Counted from the first letter of the stretch, positions 7,251 through 16,875 are shown. The stretch is DNA of 47,117 nt from Bacteroidales bacterium (GCA_017962175.1 JAGCVU010000122.1:1-47117); one strand, 5' to 3'. The notes: a model not told the origin generated them from the sequence alone. Translations and numbers: made by a program.

Positions 7251-9059
7251 TTAATCCTCCGACAATTGTTTGCTCATTCGCCTATAAGTTGAGAACACCT
7301 TTGCGCGAGATACAAAGCCGATGTACTTGTTGTTTTCGTCGAGCACGGCAATGTTGAATTTATCGGAAGTGGAAAATTTAGTGGCTACCGAATCCATACT
7401 TTCGTCGATGCGCACCGTGTATTCGGGACGGAAACAGAGATCCTTTACAAACACCTTGTCGTACTGCTCGGGGTGGAACATTATCTTGCGTATGTCGTCC
7501 ATCTTGATAATACCTATAAAGGTGTTGTCGGTGCGGCTCACCACTGCAAAAATGTTTCGGGTGGTGCCTTCCACAGCCTTCACAAGCACTCGGAGCGTGT
7601 CTTCGGGAAAAACTACGGCAAAGTTGGTCTCGATGAGCTTCTCCAGTTTCATCAGGTTGAGCACGTTCTTGTCGGTGTGGTGGGTGAGCAGCTCGTTGCG
7701 ACGGGCAAGTTGATAGGTGTATATCGAATTGGTAATGAACTTTTTAGTAAAGATATACGAGAAAACGCTCACCAGCATCAGCGGCACAAAAAGTTTGTAA
7801 CCACCTGTGAGTTCGGCAATAAGGAACACAGCCGTCAAAGGAGCGTGCAGCACTCCGGCAATTGTTCCCGCCATGCCCACGAGCGCAAAGTTGGCGGCGT
7901 GGATATCCTGAAAGCCCAATCGTGTAAGAATGGTGGAGAGCAGCAGTCCCGTGGTAGCCCCCACAAAGAGCGACGGAGCAAAGATACCTCCCACGCCTCC
8001 TGCGGCAAAGGTGGCAGATGTGGCAAGAGGTTTGGCAAGTGTAAGGGCGGTAAGCAGCAGCACCGTTCCCCAGCCGCTGTGCCACGACGAGAATATGCTG
8101 TTGCGGTAAATAGGCTTGATGTCGCCGTTGAGACTATTAGATATTATATCGTAACCTTCGCCAAAGAGCGACGGAAAAAGGAAAATCATACCTGTGAGCA
8201 GCAATGCGCCCCAAACCAATTTCCAAAATGTGGAGTTGATTTTGCGGAATTGTTGCGACACCCAAATATAACTACGTGTAAAATAGATAGATGTAAAAGC
8301 GCAAACCAATCCGAGGAGAATAAAATAAGGCACATCGTTGCTGGTAAAGGCATCGGTCATGCGGAAAAAATAAACCGGGCTGCTTCCCGAAAGCATGTAC
8401 GAAATCAAAACTCCCGTTACCGAAGATATTAGCAACGGCACGAGCGAACTCATTGTAAGGTCGAGCATAAACACCTCCATCACAAACACCACTCCCGTAA
8501 TCGGGGCTTTAAATATGGCTGCAAGTGCTGCGGCGGTGGCGCATCCAAGCATCAGAAGACGCTGTTTAAAATTGAGGTGCAAAAACTTACCTATATTAGA
8601 ACCAATAGCCGCGCCTGTTACCACGGTAGGTCCCTCCAATCCCGCACTTCCGCCGAAACCCACTGTTATGGCAGATGTTATCACCGACGAGTACATATTG
8701 TGGGGCTTAATCACAGCCTCCTCTTTTGAAATAGAATAAAGCACTCGGGGAATGCCGCCGCTGATGTTTTGTCTTAATATAAACTTAATAAAGCAAACGG
8801 TAATGGCGATTCCAACAAAGGGAAAAAGTAAATTTCCGTCAAACCCGAGCAAGGGCGAAATAGTGCCCGACAGGAATCCGCTGATATGATGAGTGAGGGT
8901 TTTGAGCACCGCAGCAGTAACGCCCGCAATAGCGCCCACTATGATGCTCAGCATAGTAAGGTACTGAGTAGTGCCTATGTGACGGATACGCCATTCGTAA
9001 AATCTTCCGAACGCCCGCCTCATCCTCCAACGTCGCTTTGTACTCTTGTCTATGCTCAT
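7251..9059 (-). CDS. ClC-family chloride channel or transporter with C-terminal CBS pair
   Basis: ClC proteins move chloride across the inner membrane as channels or Cl/H antiporters. About ten membrane segments fill residues 30-440. The signature loops are present: GGIPR (selectivity loop region), GSAGLEGPTVVTGA with the gating Glu, and GGVGGIFAPSLFVGA. Two CBS domains follow at about 465-590; they usually bind adenine nucleotides and regulate gating. I start at the ATG at 9059 (602 residues). A TTG further upstream at 9086 would add nine residues but lies in promoter-like sequence. It is convergent with the small exported protein gene and divergent from glyA. Channel versus antiporter cannot be decided by eye. 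Confidence 0.93.
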   Translation of the reverse strand: MSIDKSTKRRWRMRRAFGRFYEWRIRHIGTTQYLTMLSIIVGAIAGVTAAVLKTLTHHISGFLSGTISPLLGFDGNLLFPFVGIAITVCFIKFILRQNISGGIPRVLYSISKEEAVIKPHNMYSSVITSAITVGFGGSAGLEGPTVVTGAAIGSNIGKFLHLNFKQRLLMLGCATAAALAAIFKAPITGVVFVMEVFMLDLTMSSLVPLLISSVTGVLISYMLSGSSPVYFFRMTDAFTSNDVPYFILLGLVCAFTSIYFTRSYIWVSQQFRKINSTFWKLVWGALLLTGMIFLFPSLFGEGYDIISNSLNGDIKPIYRNSIFSSWHSGWGTVLLLTALTLAKPLATSATFAAGGVGGIFAPSLFVGATTGLLLSTILTRLGFQDIHAANFALVGMAGTIAGVLHAPLTAVFLIAELTGGYKLFVPLMLVSVFSYIFTKKFITNSIYTYQLARRNELLTHHTDKNVLNLMKLEKLIETNFAVVFPEDTLRVLVKAVEGTTRNIFAVVSRTDNTFIGIIKMDDIRKIMFHPEQYDKVFVKDLCFRPEYTVRIDESMDSVATKFSTSDKFNIAVLDENNKYIGFVSRAKVFSTYRRMSKQLSED

Positions 9060-9139
9060 TATTATCTTAATGTTTGTCGGTTGCAAATTAAAACTTATTG
9101 CGCCAACATTATATTAACAAAAAATTATTTTTACAAAAA

Positions 9140-9169
9140 TTGATTATACCAATCGATTTACTATATTTG
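9140..9169 (+). promoter_or_regulatory. glyA promoter
   Basis: TTG (9140-9142), 19 nt, TATATTTG (9162-9169), about 31 nt before the glyA start codon. It is a perfect Bacteroidota promoter. Confidence 0.78.
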
Positions 9170-9200
9170 CCGCATTGTTTTAAAAATTCATATCAATATT

Positions 9201-10478
9201 ATGGCACAAGACAACGCAGTATTCGACATTATCGAGAAAGAATACGGCCGTCAGAAAAACGGCATCGAGCTTATTGCTTCCGAAAACTTTGTAAGCGCCA
9301 ACGTAATGCGCGCAATGGGTTCGGTACTAACCAACAAATACGCCGAGGGATATCCCGGTCACCGCTATTACGGCGGCTGCCACTTCGTTGACGAAATGGA
9401 GACTCTCGCTATTGAGCGTCTTAAAAAACTCTACGACGCCGAATGGGTTAACGTTCAACCTCACTCAGGCGCACAAGCCAACATGGCTGTGTTGCTCACA
9501 GTGCTCAAACCCGGCGACACATTCATGGGCTTAGACCTCGATCACGGTGGTCACCTTTCGCACGGCTCGCCTGTAAACTCATCTGGTTTGCTCTACAACC
9601 ACGTTTCGTACAATATCAACAAAGAAACCGGTCTTATCGACTACGACCAAATGGAGAAAGTTGCCCTCGAAACCAAACCGAAACTTATTATCGGTGGTGC
9701 TTCGGCTTATTCTCGCGATTGGGACTACGAACGTATGCGTGCTATTGCCGACAAGGTAGGCGCTCTTATGATGATAGATATGGCTCACCCCGCAGGTCTT
9801 ATCGCTGCCGGCATCCTCAAAAACCCGTTGAAATACGCTCACATCGTAACATCTACCACACATAAAACCCTTCGCGGACCTCGTGGCGGTATCATCCTCC
9901 TCGGCAAAGATTTCGACAATCCGTGGGGCAAAACCACTACCAAAGGCGTTATCCGCAAAATGTCGTCGTTGTTGGATTCAGCAGTATTCCCCGGCGTTCA
10001 GGGCGGACCTTTGGAGCATGTGATTGCAGCCAAAGCAGTTGCATTTGGCGAGGCTCTCACTCCCGAATTCAAAGAATACGCTAAACAAGTTCAAACCAAC
10101 GCTCGCGTAATGGCAAACGAACTTATGAACCGTGGCTACAAGATTCTTTCCGACGGTACCGACAACCACTCTATGCTTGTTGACCTTCGTCAAAACTGTC
10201 CCGACATCACCGGTAAGGACGTTCAACTCGCGCTCGAAAAAGCCGACATCACAGCCAACAAGAATATGGTTCCTTGGGATACACGTTCTGCATTCCAGAC
10301 ATCTGGTGTACGTCTCGGCACTGCAGCCGTTACCACACGCGGACTCAAAGAGGCTGAAATCTTGCAAGTTGTTAACTTTATCGACACCGTTATCAAAAAC
10401 ATCAACAACGAAGACGTTATCGCTAAAGTAAAGGCACAAGTAAACGAACTTATGTCAAAATTCCCCTTGGATAAGTAG
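9201..10478 (+). CDS. glyA: serine hydroxymethyltransferase
   Basis: GlyA is a cytoplasmic PLP enzyme that converts serine and tetrahydrofolate to glycine and methylene-tetrahydrofolate, the main source of one-carbon units. The 425-residue length is standard. The PLP lysine is Lys222 in [15 protein letters not shown]. Other family hallmarks are [11 protein letters not shown] near the N-terminus, [15 protein letters not shown] at 45-59, and [12 protein letters not shown] at 86-97. It is monocistronic, with a strong promoter upstream and a strong terminator directly downstream. Codon use is richer in C-ending codons than in neighbouring genes, as expected for a highly expressed gene. Confidence 0.98.
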   Translation: MAQDNAVFDIIEKEYGRQKNGIELIASENFVSANVMRAMGSVLTNKYAEGYPGHRYYGGCHFVDEMETLAIERLKKLYDAEWVNVQPHSGAQANMAVLLTVLKPGDTFMGLDLDHGGHLSHGSPVNSSGLLYNHVSYNINKETGLIDYDQMEKVALETKPKLIIGGASAYSRDWDYERMRAIADKVGALMMIDMAHPAGLIAAGILKNPLKYAHIVTSTTHKTLRGPRGGIILLGKDFDNPWGKTTTKGVIRKMSSLLDSAVFPGVQGGPLEHVIAAKAVAFGEALTPEFKEYAKQVQTNARVMANELMNRGYKILSDGTDNHSMLVDLRQNCPDITGKDVQLALEKADITANKNMVPWDTRSAFQTSGVRLGTAAVTTRGLKEAEILQVVNFIDTVIKNINNEDVIAKVKAQVNELMSKFPLDK

Positions 10479-10494
10479 AGTTTCATAATTAGAT

Positions 10495-10534
10495 AAAAAA
10501 ACGCCGCAGAAATATTATCTGCGGCGTTTTTTTT
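10495..10534 (+). terminator. Rho-independent terminator of glyA
   Basis: A perfect stem, ACGCCGCAGA (10501-10510) with TCTGCGGCGT (10518-10527), encloses a 7-nt loop and is followed by eight T residues. The preceding A-run extends the stem. Confidence 0.9.
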
Positions 10535-10657
10535 AATTTTTTCGCAAAAAAAATTTGCAAATACCATTTTTTTAATATAAATTTATAGCCTAAAAATTAT
10601 CATACCTGATTGCGCACAATAGCAATGGGGAAACGTGTTTTTTACTGATACTCAACG

Positions 10658-12685
10658 ATGAAAAGACAGAGCTATACCATAATTGTTGCCACATTGCTGG
10701 TACTCGTTACGGCATTCACCGCTGTGATGTGCAGTTCGGATAACGAGGAAAAAGTATACAAAGTGGGACTTTCGCAATGCGCCGACGACACCCAATGGCG
10801 CAAACAGATGACCCGACGTTTAAGAGCCAACGCCGTGCAAGAGGGCAATATCGAACTTATTGTTACCAACGCCGACAACAGCAGTGCAAAACAGGTACGC
10901 GACATCGACTCACTTTCGGCAATTGGTATCGACATTTTGCTTGTATCGCCCAACGATGTAGACTCTATCACCGATGCCATTCGTAGAATTCACAACAAAG
11001 GTATTCCTGTAATAGAAATTGACCGTAAAACATCTGATTCCACAGCATTTACATGTTTCATTGGTGCAAGCAATTTTCACATAGGTATTGAGGCTGCCAA
11101 ATTAGCCGACAATATGTGTCCAAAAATTGTTGATTTTGTGGAGCTTTTTGGTCAAAAAACTGCATCGGCAACAATAGAACGTAGTCGCGGTTTCAACGAA
11201 GCAATCAACAAAAAAGGCTTTATCAACAAAAAATTCAATAAAGTTCACGAACTTTATTGCAATTTTAGCGGCAAAGAGGGTTACGAAAAAATGAAAAAGT
11301 TGCTCGAAACCGATACCAACTTCAACCTCATATATTCGCACAACGATGATATGGCTATAGGTGCAAGCAAAGCTATCCGCGAAAAAGGTATTAAACACAA
11401 AATCTATATCATTGGTATTGACGCAGTTCCATCGGAAGAGGGAGGTATTTTGGCAGTGGTTAACGGCGAAATGGACAAAACCATTCTTTATCCCAACGGT
11501 AGTGATGAGGCTATTGCCACAGCTATGAAGATACTCAAGGGCGAACCTTACGAACAAAACATACAGTTAAGCACTTTCCCCATCGACACTCTCAATGCTT
11601 TTGGTCTTTACAAGCAACTCAACAGTTCGCAAGAGTTAGACGAAAAACTCATAAAACAAGATGCCAATGTCAAGAGCATGACATCGCGCATCTCTACACA
11701 GCACAATATCATACTCCTTATAGTAATAATGTTGGCAGGCGCATTGATTCTCAGTATCATTATTATGCGACTCTACGCCAACAACAAAAAACAGAATACC
11801 ATACTCTGCGAGCAAACCGCCGAGATTCTCGCCCAGAAAGAGGAGCTTGAAAGCCAGTCGGTCTACCTCAGCCAAATCAACGAGGCTCTACGCCGCAGCA
11901 AGGAAAACACTCTCGGTAGTATACGATATGCACAAACTATACAATCAGCCATGTTGCCCACCACCGCTGATATGGACAAGGTGTTTAAAACATTTGTGAT
12001 TTACATGCCCAAAGATATCGTGAGTGGCGACTTTTACTATTTTCACTCCATCAAGTACGATGAGCGCGAAGTAAATTTCATCAGCGTTATCGACTGTACA
12101 GGTCACGGCGTTCCCGGTGCTTTTATGAGTCTTATCGGCATCAACCTTTTAGACCAGATTATAAAACAGCAATTTATACATTCACCTGCCGAAATCTTAG
12201 ACGAACTCAACCGCAACGTGCGCAAAATGCTTCGTCAAGAGGAAACCGACAACGACGATGGTATGGAGGCTATATTCTGCAAAATAGAAAAATTAGCCGA
12301 TGGACGCCGTCGCCTTACTTACGAGGGTGCAAAATTCCCGGTTCACCGCTACAACTCGCAAACTGGCGAAATTATCACTATGAAAACTTCGCGTAAGGGT
12401 ATCGGCGGCAAATTCCGCAACCGTGAATCATCGGTAACATTCACCGACAAAACCGAAGAACTGAATATTGGCGACCGTTTGTATATGACTTCCGACGGTA
12501 TCGGCGACCAAAACAACTACGAACGCAAACGCTACACCATCAAGCGATTGCTCGATGCCATCAAGCAATCAGTAACAATGGATATCGACCAGCAGAAAAA
12601 CTTCCTGCTCAACGACCTCAACGGTTTTAAAGGCGACTGCGACCAACGCGACGACATCACCGTATTGGGTATAGAGATTGTTTAG
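10658..12685 (+). CDS. periplasmic sugar-binding-like sensor fused to a SpoIIE/PP2C phosphatase
   Basis: This 675-residue transmembrane signalling protein has an N-terminal anchor or signal (about 7-26). A type I periplasmic-binding domain of the RbsB/LacI kind fills about 32-325 (YKVGLSQCADDTQWRKQM, DILLVSPNDVDSI, NGEMDKTILYPNG). A membrane helix follows at about 350-371, then a coiled coil at about 375-420. A SpoIIE-type PP2C domain ends the protein, with QTIQSAMLP, KDIVSGDFYYF, DCTGHGVPGAFMS and the final DQRDDITVLGI; these carry the metal-binding Asp residues. SpoIIE domains dephosphorylate Ser/Thr on partner-switch (anti-anti-sigma type) proteins. No such partner gene is adjacent. Ligand and target are unknown. 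Confidence 0.9.
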   Translation: MKRQSYTIIVATLLVLVTAFTAVMCSSDNEEKVYKVGLSQCADDTQWRKQMTRRLRANAVQEGNIELIVTNADNSSAKQVRDIDSLSAIGIDILLVSPNDVDSITDAIRRIHNKGIPVIEIDRKTSDSTAFTCFIGASNFHIGIEAAKLADNMCPKIVDFVELFGQKTASATIERSRGFNEAINKKGFINKKFNKVHELYCNFSGKEGYEKMKKLLETDTNFNLIYSHNDDMAIGASKAIREKGIKHKIYIIGIDAVPSEEGGILAVVNGEMDKTILYPNGSDEAIATAMKILKGEPYEQNIQLSTFPIDTLNAFGLYKQLNSSQELDEKLIKQDANVKSMTSRISTQHNIILLIVIMLAGALILSIIIMRLYANNKKQNTILCEQTAEILAQKEELESQSVYLSQINEALRRSKENTLGSIRYAQTIQSAMLPTTADMDKVFKTFVIYMPKDIVSGDFYYFHSIKYDEREVNFISVIDCTGHGVPGAFMSLIGINLLDQIIKQQFIHSPAEILDELNRNVRKMLRQEETDNDDGMEAIFCKIEKLADGRRRLTYEGAKFPVHRYNSQTGEIITMKTSRKGIGGKFRNRESSVTFTDKTEELNIGDRLYMTSDGIGDQNNYERKRYTIKRLLDAIKQSVTMDIDQQKNFLLNDLNGFKGDCDQRDDITVLGIEIV

Positions 12686-12732
12686 TTGGTATAGTTTTAC
12701 ACCAAACCAACTTATCTCAATTTCACCAACTT

Positions 12733-14259
12733 TTATCCGGCGTACTCCTCGTCTTGTGTAATAGAGAAGAGCACCCAAGAGAAGTTTGCATCAGTGATTT
12801 TTGATCCACAGTATCCGCAAACACCCGACTGACCCATATTGTCGGCAGGAGCACCACAGTTGGGACAGCAAGATGTAGATTTCTGTTCAAGGCTTACACC
12901 TTTGCGGCTTACAAATGTCCAATATTCGCTAAACACACGTTCCTGACGATTGTTTCCGGCTATCACTCTACCTGAATTGTCGGCGTAATAGTCGAAGCAA
13001 TATGCAAAAATTCTTACAGTAACAGAATCGTAGAAACGGTCGCTTTCATATTTAACAACATTAACTTTCTGAATAGTAACATTATCGAGCACATTGCGGC
13101 AACCGTAATCGCGACAGAATTGAATCCAATAGTTCATACTTTGCCACAAACGGTCGCTGAGCAGATGACGAGCCTTGTTCCATTCAAGCGAAGAATATAA
13201 TTTGTAAATATCCAAGAAATAAGGAACTGCAATATTCTGTTCAAAATCCCTGTAACCCATATTGTTGTGCGATTGGGCAAATTCTACAGCCCGCTCTTGC
13301 AAATGGCTATCGTAGATTGTGGCATTGCCGGTGCCCACTTCGGCTGAGTAAGTGATTACGTCAGAAGTCTTTACTCTTTCGGTTGATACCACTGTAACTG
13401 CATTTACCAACCAAACATTGTCGGTGTTAGAAATCAAATTGCCACAATGCTTACATGTGCCCGAATCGGTAAATTCGGCACTTGCACCACAGCACGGACA
13501 TCTGAGCACGCCCATGCCTTCAGGTTCTGGCGAAATTACACCCTCATTGCGTACAAATTGCCAGTTTTCCACAGTGTTGCAACGGAATACTGCGCCATTT
13601 GCCTTGGCTTTAGCTGTATAGTTTGCATGAAATTCTACTACTATTTTAGTCACAGGCTGATTGGTATCGCTCTGTCTACCATTTGATATCGAAACTATTT
13701 CGGCAGAGCCTATCACCACCTCCGAAATATCATAGTTGTTCCATTTTTCGAGAGCAGTGGTAAAAAACGGCTGAATCTCTGTCAACTTGTCGCCACCGAT
13801 ATAAAGGTGCATCTTGGTAAAAAGCAACGAAGCATAATCCAAGAAAATCGGAGTAGAGAAATTCGGGTCGGCACTTTTTAAACGAGCAAGCATAGCATCT
13901 CGCTGCGATGAGTTTGCCATAATATTGCTTCGTGTAGGCGCTGAAGAAAAACCGGAATCACCACTTCCGCCTTTCTTGTTTGAAATAAAATATATCAACG
14001 CCAATATTCCCAAAACTATAAGCGTGGGAACAGGATAATTTATCAAACAATACACAACCAAAGAGGCAAGGCCATCGCCGCCGCCACTTCCTCCGCCACC
14101 ATGGTGACCTCCTCCGCCACCACCGCCGCCATGATATCCATGTCCGCCGCCGGGACGAGCAAATGCAGTTTCGGGCACAAACACGCTAACCAATGCAAAA
14201 ACAGCCAATACAATGAGTATCAGCCAAATAAATCTATATTTATAAAATTTGTCTTTCAT
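12733..14259 (-). CDS. membrane protein with Tim44-like domain and two zinc ribbons
   Basis: This protein has 508 residues. A signal or anchor helix lies at about 10-30, then a Gly/His-rich stretch (36-63) and a second membrane helix at about 69-92. The middle (about 115-245) resembles the Tim44-like fold, from DAMLARLKSADPNFS onward. A zinc ribbon follows at 254-272 (CPCCG, CKHCG). A second lies near the C-terminus (CCPNCGAPA, CGYCGSK). Proteins of this make-up are annotated as zinc-ribbon transport proteins, but no activity is established. It follows the next upstream gene by only 25 nt and is probably co-transcribed with it. It is convergent with the SpoIIE gene, leaving 47 nt between them. 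Confidence 0.8.
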   Translation of the reverse strand: MKDKFYKYRFIWLILIVLAVFALVSVFVPETAFARPGGGHGYHGGGGGGGGHHGGGGSGGGDGLASLVVYCLINYPVPTLIVLGILALIYFISNKKGGSGDSGFSSAPTRSNIMANSSQRDAMLARLKSADPNFSTPIFLDYASLLFTKMHLYIGGDKLTEIQPFFTTALEKWNNYDISEVVIGSAEIVSISNGRQSDTNQPVTKIVVEFHANYTAKAKANGAVFRCNTVENWQFVRNEGVISPEPEGMGVLRCPCCGASAEFTDSGTCKHCGNLISNTDNVWLVNAVTVVSTERVKTSDVITYSAEVGTGNATIYDSHLQERAVEFAQSHNNMGYRDFEQNIAVPYFLDIYKLYSSLEWNKARHLLSDRLWQSMNYWIQFCRDYGCRNVLDNVTIQKVNVVKYESDRFYDSVTVRIFAYCFDYYADNSGRVIAGNNRQERVFSEYWTFVSRKGVSLEQKSTSCCPNCGAPADNMGQSGVCGYCGSKITDANFSWVLFSITQDEEYAG

Positions 14260-14284
14260 ACCTACACCTTATATATTATATATG

Positions 14285-14908
14285 TTACAAATCTACGTCC
14301 AAATCATCGGGAAGCTCGTTGATGTCGTCTTCTCTGTGGGGGAAATATTTGGCAAAAATCGGAACCGACTCGTGCATAGCCTTGAGTATCTGTGCGGGAA
14401 CATCTGAAGCATCAAACACATGTTCAAATAGTTCTTTAAGTTTTGCCATATCCACATCGTCGATTAAAAGTTCAAGCCCGTGGTCGGGCACAAACACCGA
14501 CTCTTTTTCGGTAACCGAGCAATAAACCAAAAAACCGGTATGCTCCATAGTGTTGTAAATCATTCCTTTCTGAAAAATTGCACGACCGTATATCTCTACA
14601 TTTTTTCTTCTGATTTTTTTAGGAATAACAATACGTTGCAAAGCCGGAACAAAGGAAAAACACACCAAAGCCGCTCCAAACACAAGAACCGAAAATCCAT
14701 ACATAAAATATGTGTCGTACTCAAACGGCGCAAACATAAAAAACGAAAACACCACAAAAAACAATATTGCAGCTGCCACAAACGCATAAGGTGTGTAATG
14801 CCCTGAAGCCTTTTTGATAATAACCACAGCCTCAGTTTGTGAATTATTTTCTATTTCTGCCACACCTTCGTAGAGTTTGGTGCGGAAATTTTCATCAAAT
14901 CTTTTCAT
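14285..14908 (-). CDS. small membrane protein, TPM-domain-like
   Basis: This protein has 207 residues from the ATG at 14908. A TTG at 14926 would add six residues but lacks support. It contains a short N-terminal cytoplasmic part (KLYEGVAEIENNSQTEAVV), two membrane helices (about 43-61 and 69-89), and a C-terminal soluble domain (FLVYCSVTEKESVFVPDHGLE, then a helix and an acidic tail). The EIENNSQTEAVVIIKKASGHY segment resembles the start of TPM domains, which are found in small membrane-associated proteins of unclear function. It is followed closely by the Tim44-like gene. Such pairs recur in bacteria, suggesting a shared envelope role. Confidence 0.7.
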   Translation of the reverse strand: MKRFDENFRTKLYEGVAEIENNSQTEAVVIIKKASGHYTPYAFVAAAILFFVVFSFFMFAPFEYDTYFMYGFSVLVFGAALVCFSFVPALQRIVIPKKIRRKNVEIYGRAIFQKGMIYNTMEHTGFLVYCSVTEKESVFVPDHGLELLIDDVDMAKLKELFEHVFDASDVPAQILKAMHESVPIFAKYFPHREDDINELPDDLDVDL

Positions 14909-15013
14909 ATCGACAAATAAAATCAACTATTGGTTAAACAATGCTTGTACAAATTTTTTATAAATATACCGATATTTTTGAAAACTCGATAAAAAAAAGA
15001 GCAATTTTTTTTA

Positions 15014-15021
15014 TAAATTTG
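15014..15021 (+). promoter_or_regulatory. -7 box before the PspA-like gene
   Basis: TAAATTTG at 15014-15021 lies 23 nt before the start codon. No TTG is found at the usual distance, so this is a partial match only. Confidence 0.35.
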
Positions 15022-15044
15022 TACTCACAAAAAACAATAAAAAA

Positions 15045-16088
15045 ATGAACAAAGAAGTAGAAACATACAAACGCAAATCTTTTTGGAGTCGTCCCGAGGG
15101 AAAACTCGGTGCAGCTGTGCTTATTACAGGTTCGGCAGCACTCGGTTTATTTCACAATCCCGCATTGGAACTCCTACGCTCAATGTTCGACACTCCTTTT
15201 TCTACAATGGGATTGTTTGCCATATTGGGCACTATCACTCTGATTTTTACCGACTCGCGTGCAAGAAAATTAGTAGCATACGGATTCAGAGCCATAATGC
15301 GCAAAATTACAGGTCTTTTTGTGCAACTCGACCCCATTAAAATTTTGGAATCGTATATCGACTACCTTAAGAAAAACCGCGACGAGATGAATACCAACAT
15401 CCAAAAACTTCGCGGTCAATTGTCGAAACTCAGAAGCATTGTGGCTCAAAACCAAAACGAGATGGACCAGAAAATCAGAATTGCCCGTCAAGCCAAGGTG
15501 CAAAATCGCGACGAACTTGTAGCCATCAACACCCGTCAGTACGGACGTTTGAAAGAGCTCAACTCAAAATACGATGCTATGATAGGCAAGATGAATGTGC
15601 TTTACAACGTGCTCACCAAGATATACACAAGCACTGCCTATATGATTCAAGACACCGAAAACGAGGTTCGCCTTCGCAAACAAGAGTCGGCTGCCATCAT
15701 GAGCGGATACTCTGCAATGAAACATGCTATGAACATTATCAACGGCGACACCGACCGCAAAATGATGTTTGATATGGCCAACGAAGCTCTTGCCGATGAT
15801 ATTTACGCTAAAATTGGCGAAATGGACACATTCATTGAACTGTCTGGCGACTTTATCGACAATGTAAACCTCCAGAACGCTGCATTCGAACAGCAAGGCA
15901 ACGAACTTATTGAAAAACTCGAAAAGATGGAACGCGAAGGTTTGTCGTTTCTTGAAAACACCACACAATTGCCACAGGGCGATGTTGTGCACATGTCGGC
16001 TTCAGAAATCGACGCAGCTATACGCAACAAAGGCGAAAAAATACCCGCAGGCGCACCACGCGACTTCACCAATATCTACAACCACTAA
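15045..16088 (+). CDS. membrane-anchored coiled-coil protein, PspA-like in pattern
   Basis: This protein has 347 residues. Two hydrophobic segments near the N-terminus (about 19-37 and 52-70) are followed by a long, charged, mostly helical region (about 95-300) with heptad-like spacing, for example KKNRDEMNTNIQKLRGQLSK. The pattern resembles PspA/IM30-type membrane-associated coiled coils with added membrane helices, but I cannot confirm homology. It is divergent from the TPM-like/Tim44-like pair and precedes a tiny membrane protein gene by 12 nt, so the four genes probably belong to one envelope-related module. The function is not known. Confidence 0.68.
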   Translation: MNKEVETYKRKSFWSRPEGKLGAAVLITGSAALGLFHNPALELLRSMFDTPFSTMGLFAILGTITLIFTDSRARKLVAYGFRAIMRKITGLFVQLDPIKILESYIDYLKKNRDEMNTNIQKLRGQLSKLRSIVAQNQNEMDQKIRIARQAKVQNRDELVAINTRQYGRLKELNSKYDAMIGKMNVLYNVLTKIYTSTAYMIQDTENEVRLRKQESAAIMSGYSAMKHAMNIINGDTDRKMMFDMANEALADDIYAKIGEMDTFIELSGDFIDNVNLQNAAFEQQGNELIEKLEKMEREGLSFLENTTQLPQGDVVHMSASEIDAAIRNKGEKIPAGAPRDFTNIYNH

Positions 16089-16100
16089 AACCTATCAGCC

Positions 16101-16280
16101 ATGAAACAGAAGAAAAAAAGAATGAGCCTTATTGTCAAATTGCTGATATACATAGCTATATTTGCAGTTGGCGGATACTTTTTCTATAAATATATGCCGC
16201 AGGATTTCAAAAATTTGGTAACGCCTGCCGACACCACCACTACTTCACCCGCATCTCAAGAAGTTTCTCCTGACCAATAA
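16101..16280 (+). CDS. 59-residue single-pass membrane protein
   Basis: I translated this small ORF by hand. It starts MKQKKKRMSLIVKLL and has one hydrophobic helix (SLIVKLLIYIAIFAVGGYFF, about residues 9-28). The tail is short and rich in Thr, Ser and Pro (VTPADTTTTSP) and ends VSPDQ. The positively charged N-terminus predicts an inside-N, outside-C topology. It begins 12 nt after the PspA-like gene and should be co-transcribed. Its last 41 nt overlap the 3' end of the convergent hydrolase gene. I know no family for it. Confidence 0.72.
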   Translation: MKQKKKRMSLIVKLLIYIAIFAVGGYFFYKYMPQDFKNLVTPADTTTTSPASQEVSPDQ

Positions 16281-16854
16281 ACGCCTCGCAAAAATCGCCT
16301 ATCTTCAACGGACCAACCCCTTTGGGTGTGCCGGTAAATATCAAGTCGCCGGTTTTGTAAGTAACAAACTGCGACACATACGATACAATCTCGTCGATTG
16401 AGAATAGCATATCGCGTGTGTTGCCGCTCTGTACCACGTTGCCGTTGATCTTGAGCGAAAAATCAATATCCTGTACCGACTCAAAACGTTGCTTGGGAAC
16501 AAACACAGGCGATATTGGCGCAGAACTATCGAAACCTTTGCTCAAAAACCAAGGCAAACCCTTGGCTCGGGCATCGTTTTGAATATCGCGAGCGGTAATG
16601 TCTAATCCAATGCCTATCTCTTCGTAATATCTGTGTGCAAACTTTGGACTCACACACTTGCCCATCTTGCAGATTTTAACCACAATCTCGGTTTCAAACT
16701 CTATCTGTTTTGAGAAATCGGGATAATAAAAGTCGGAATTGTTGCGCAAAAGGGCAGTCTCAGGCTTGATAAAAAACACCGGCTGAGCGGGTCGTTCAAA
16801 GTTCATCTCCTCGTTGTGACTGCGGTAATTAGCGGCTATGCAGATAATTTTCAT
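16240..16854 (-). CDS. fumarylacetoacetate hydrolase-family protein
   Basis: Members of this family hydrolyse or decarboxylate acylpyruvate-like 2-oxo acids with a divalent metal. The 204-residue length matches the small single-domain group. Motifs seen are ICIAANYRSHNEEM at the start, PVFFIKPETALL, the metal-binding QIEFETEIVV, GLDITARDIQNDARAKGLPW, and FTGTPKGVGPLKIGD near the end. It is a monocistronic gene transcribed towards the small membrane protein gene. The exact substrate cannot be read from the sequence; acylpyruvase activity is the most common for this size. Confidence 0.92.
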   Translation of the reverse strand: MKIICIAANYRSHNEEMNFERPAQPVFFIKPETALLRNNSDFYYPDFSKQIEFETEIVVKICKMGKCVSPKFAHRYYEEIGIGLDITARDIQNDARAKGLPWFLSKGFDSSAPISPVFVPKQRFESVQDIDFSLKINGNVVQSGNTRDMLFSIDEIVSYVSQFVTYKTGDLIFTGTPKGVGPLKIGDFCEAFIGQEKLLEMRVK

Positions 16855-16875
16855 TGTTCAATTTGTTTGGAAACA

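Noticed and set aside
7473..8432. A 319-codon open frame on the plus strand
   Set aside because: It lies wholly antisense to the ClC channel gene, has His/Lys/Arg-rich sequence without domains, and is a by-product of that gene's codon pattern.
9057..9086. TTG start that would lengthen the ClC protein by nine residues
   Set aside because: The extension lies in promoter-like A/T-rich sequence; the ATG at 9059 gives the normal family N-terminus.
12686..12732. Possible terminator between the convergent SpoIIE and Tim44-like genes (TTGGT/ACCAA)
   Set aside because: The stem is only five pairs with no T-tract; too weak to call.
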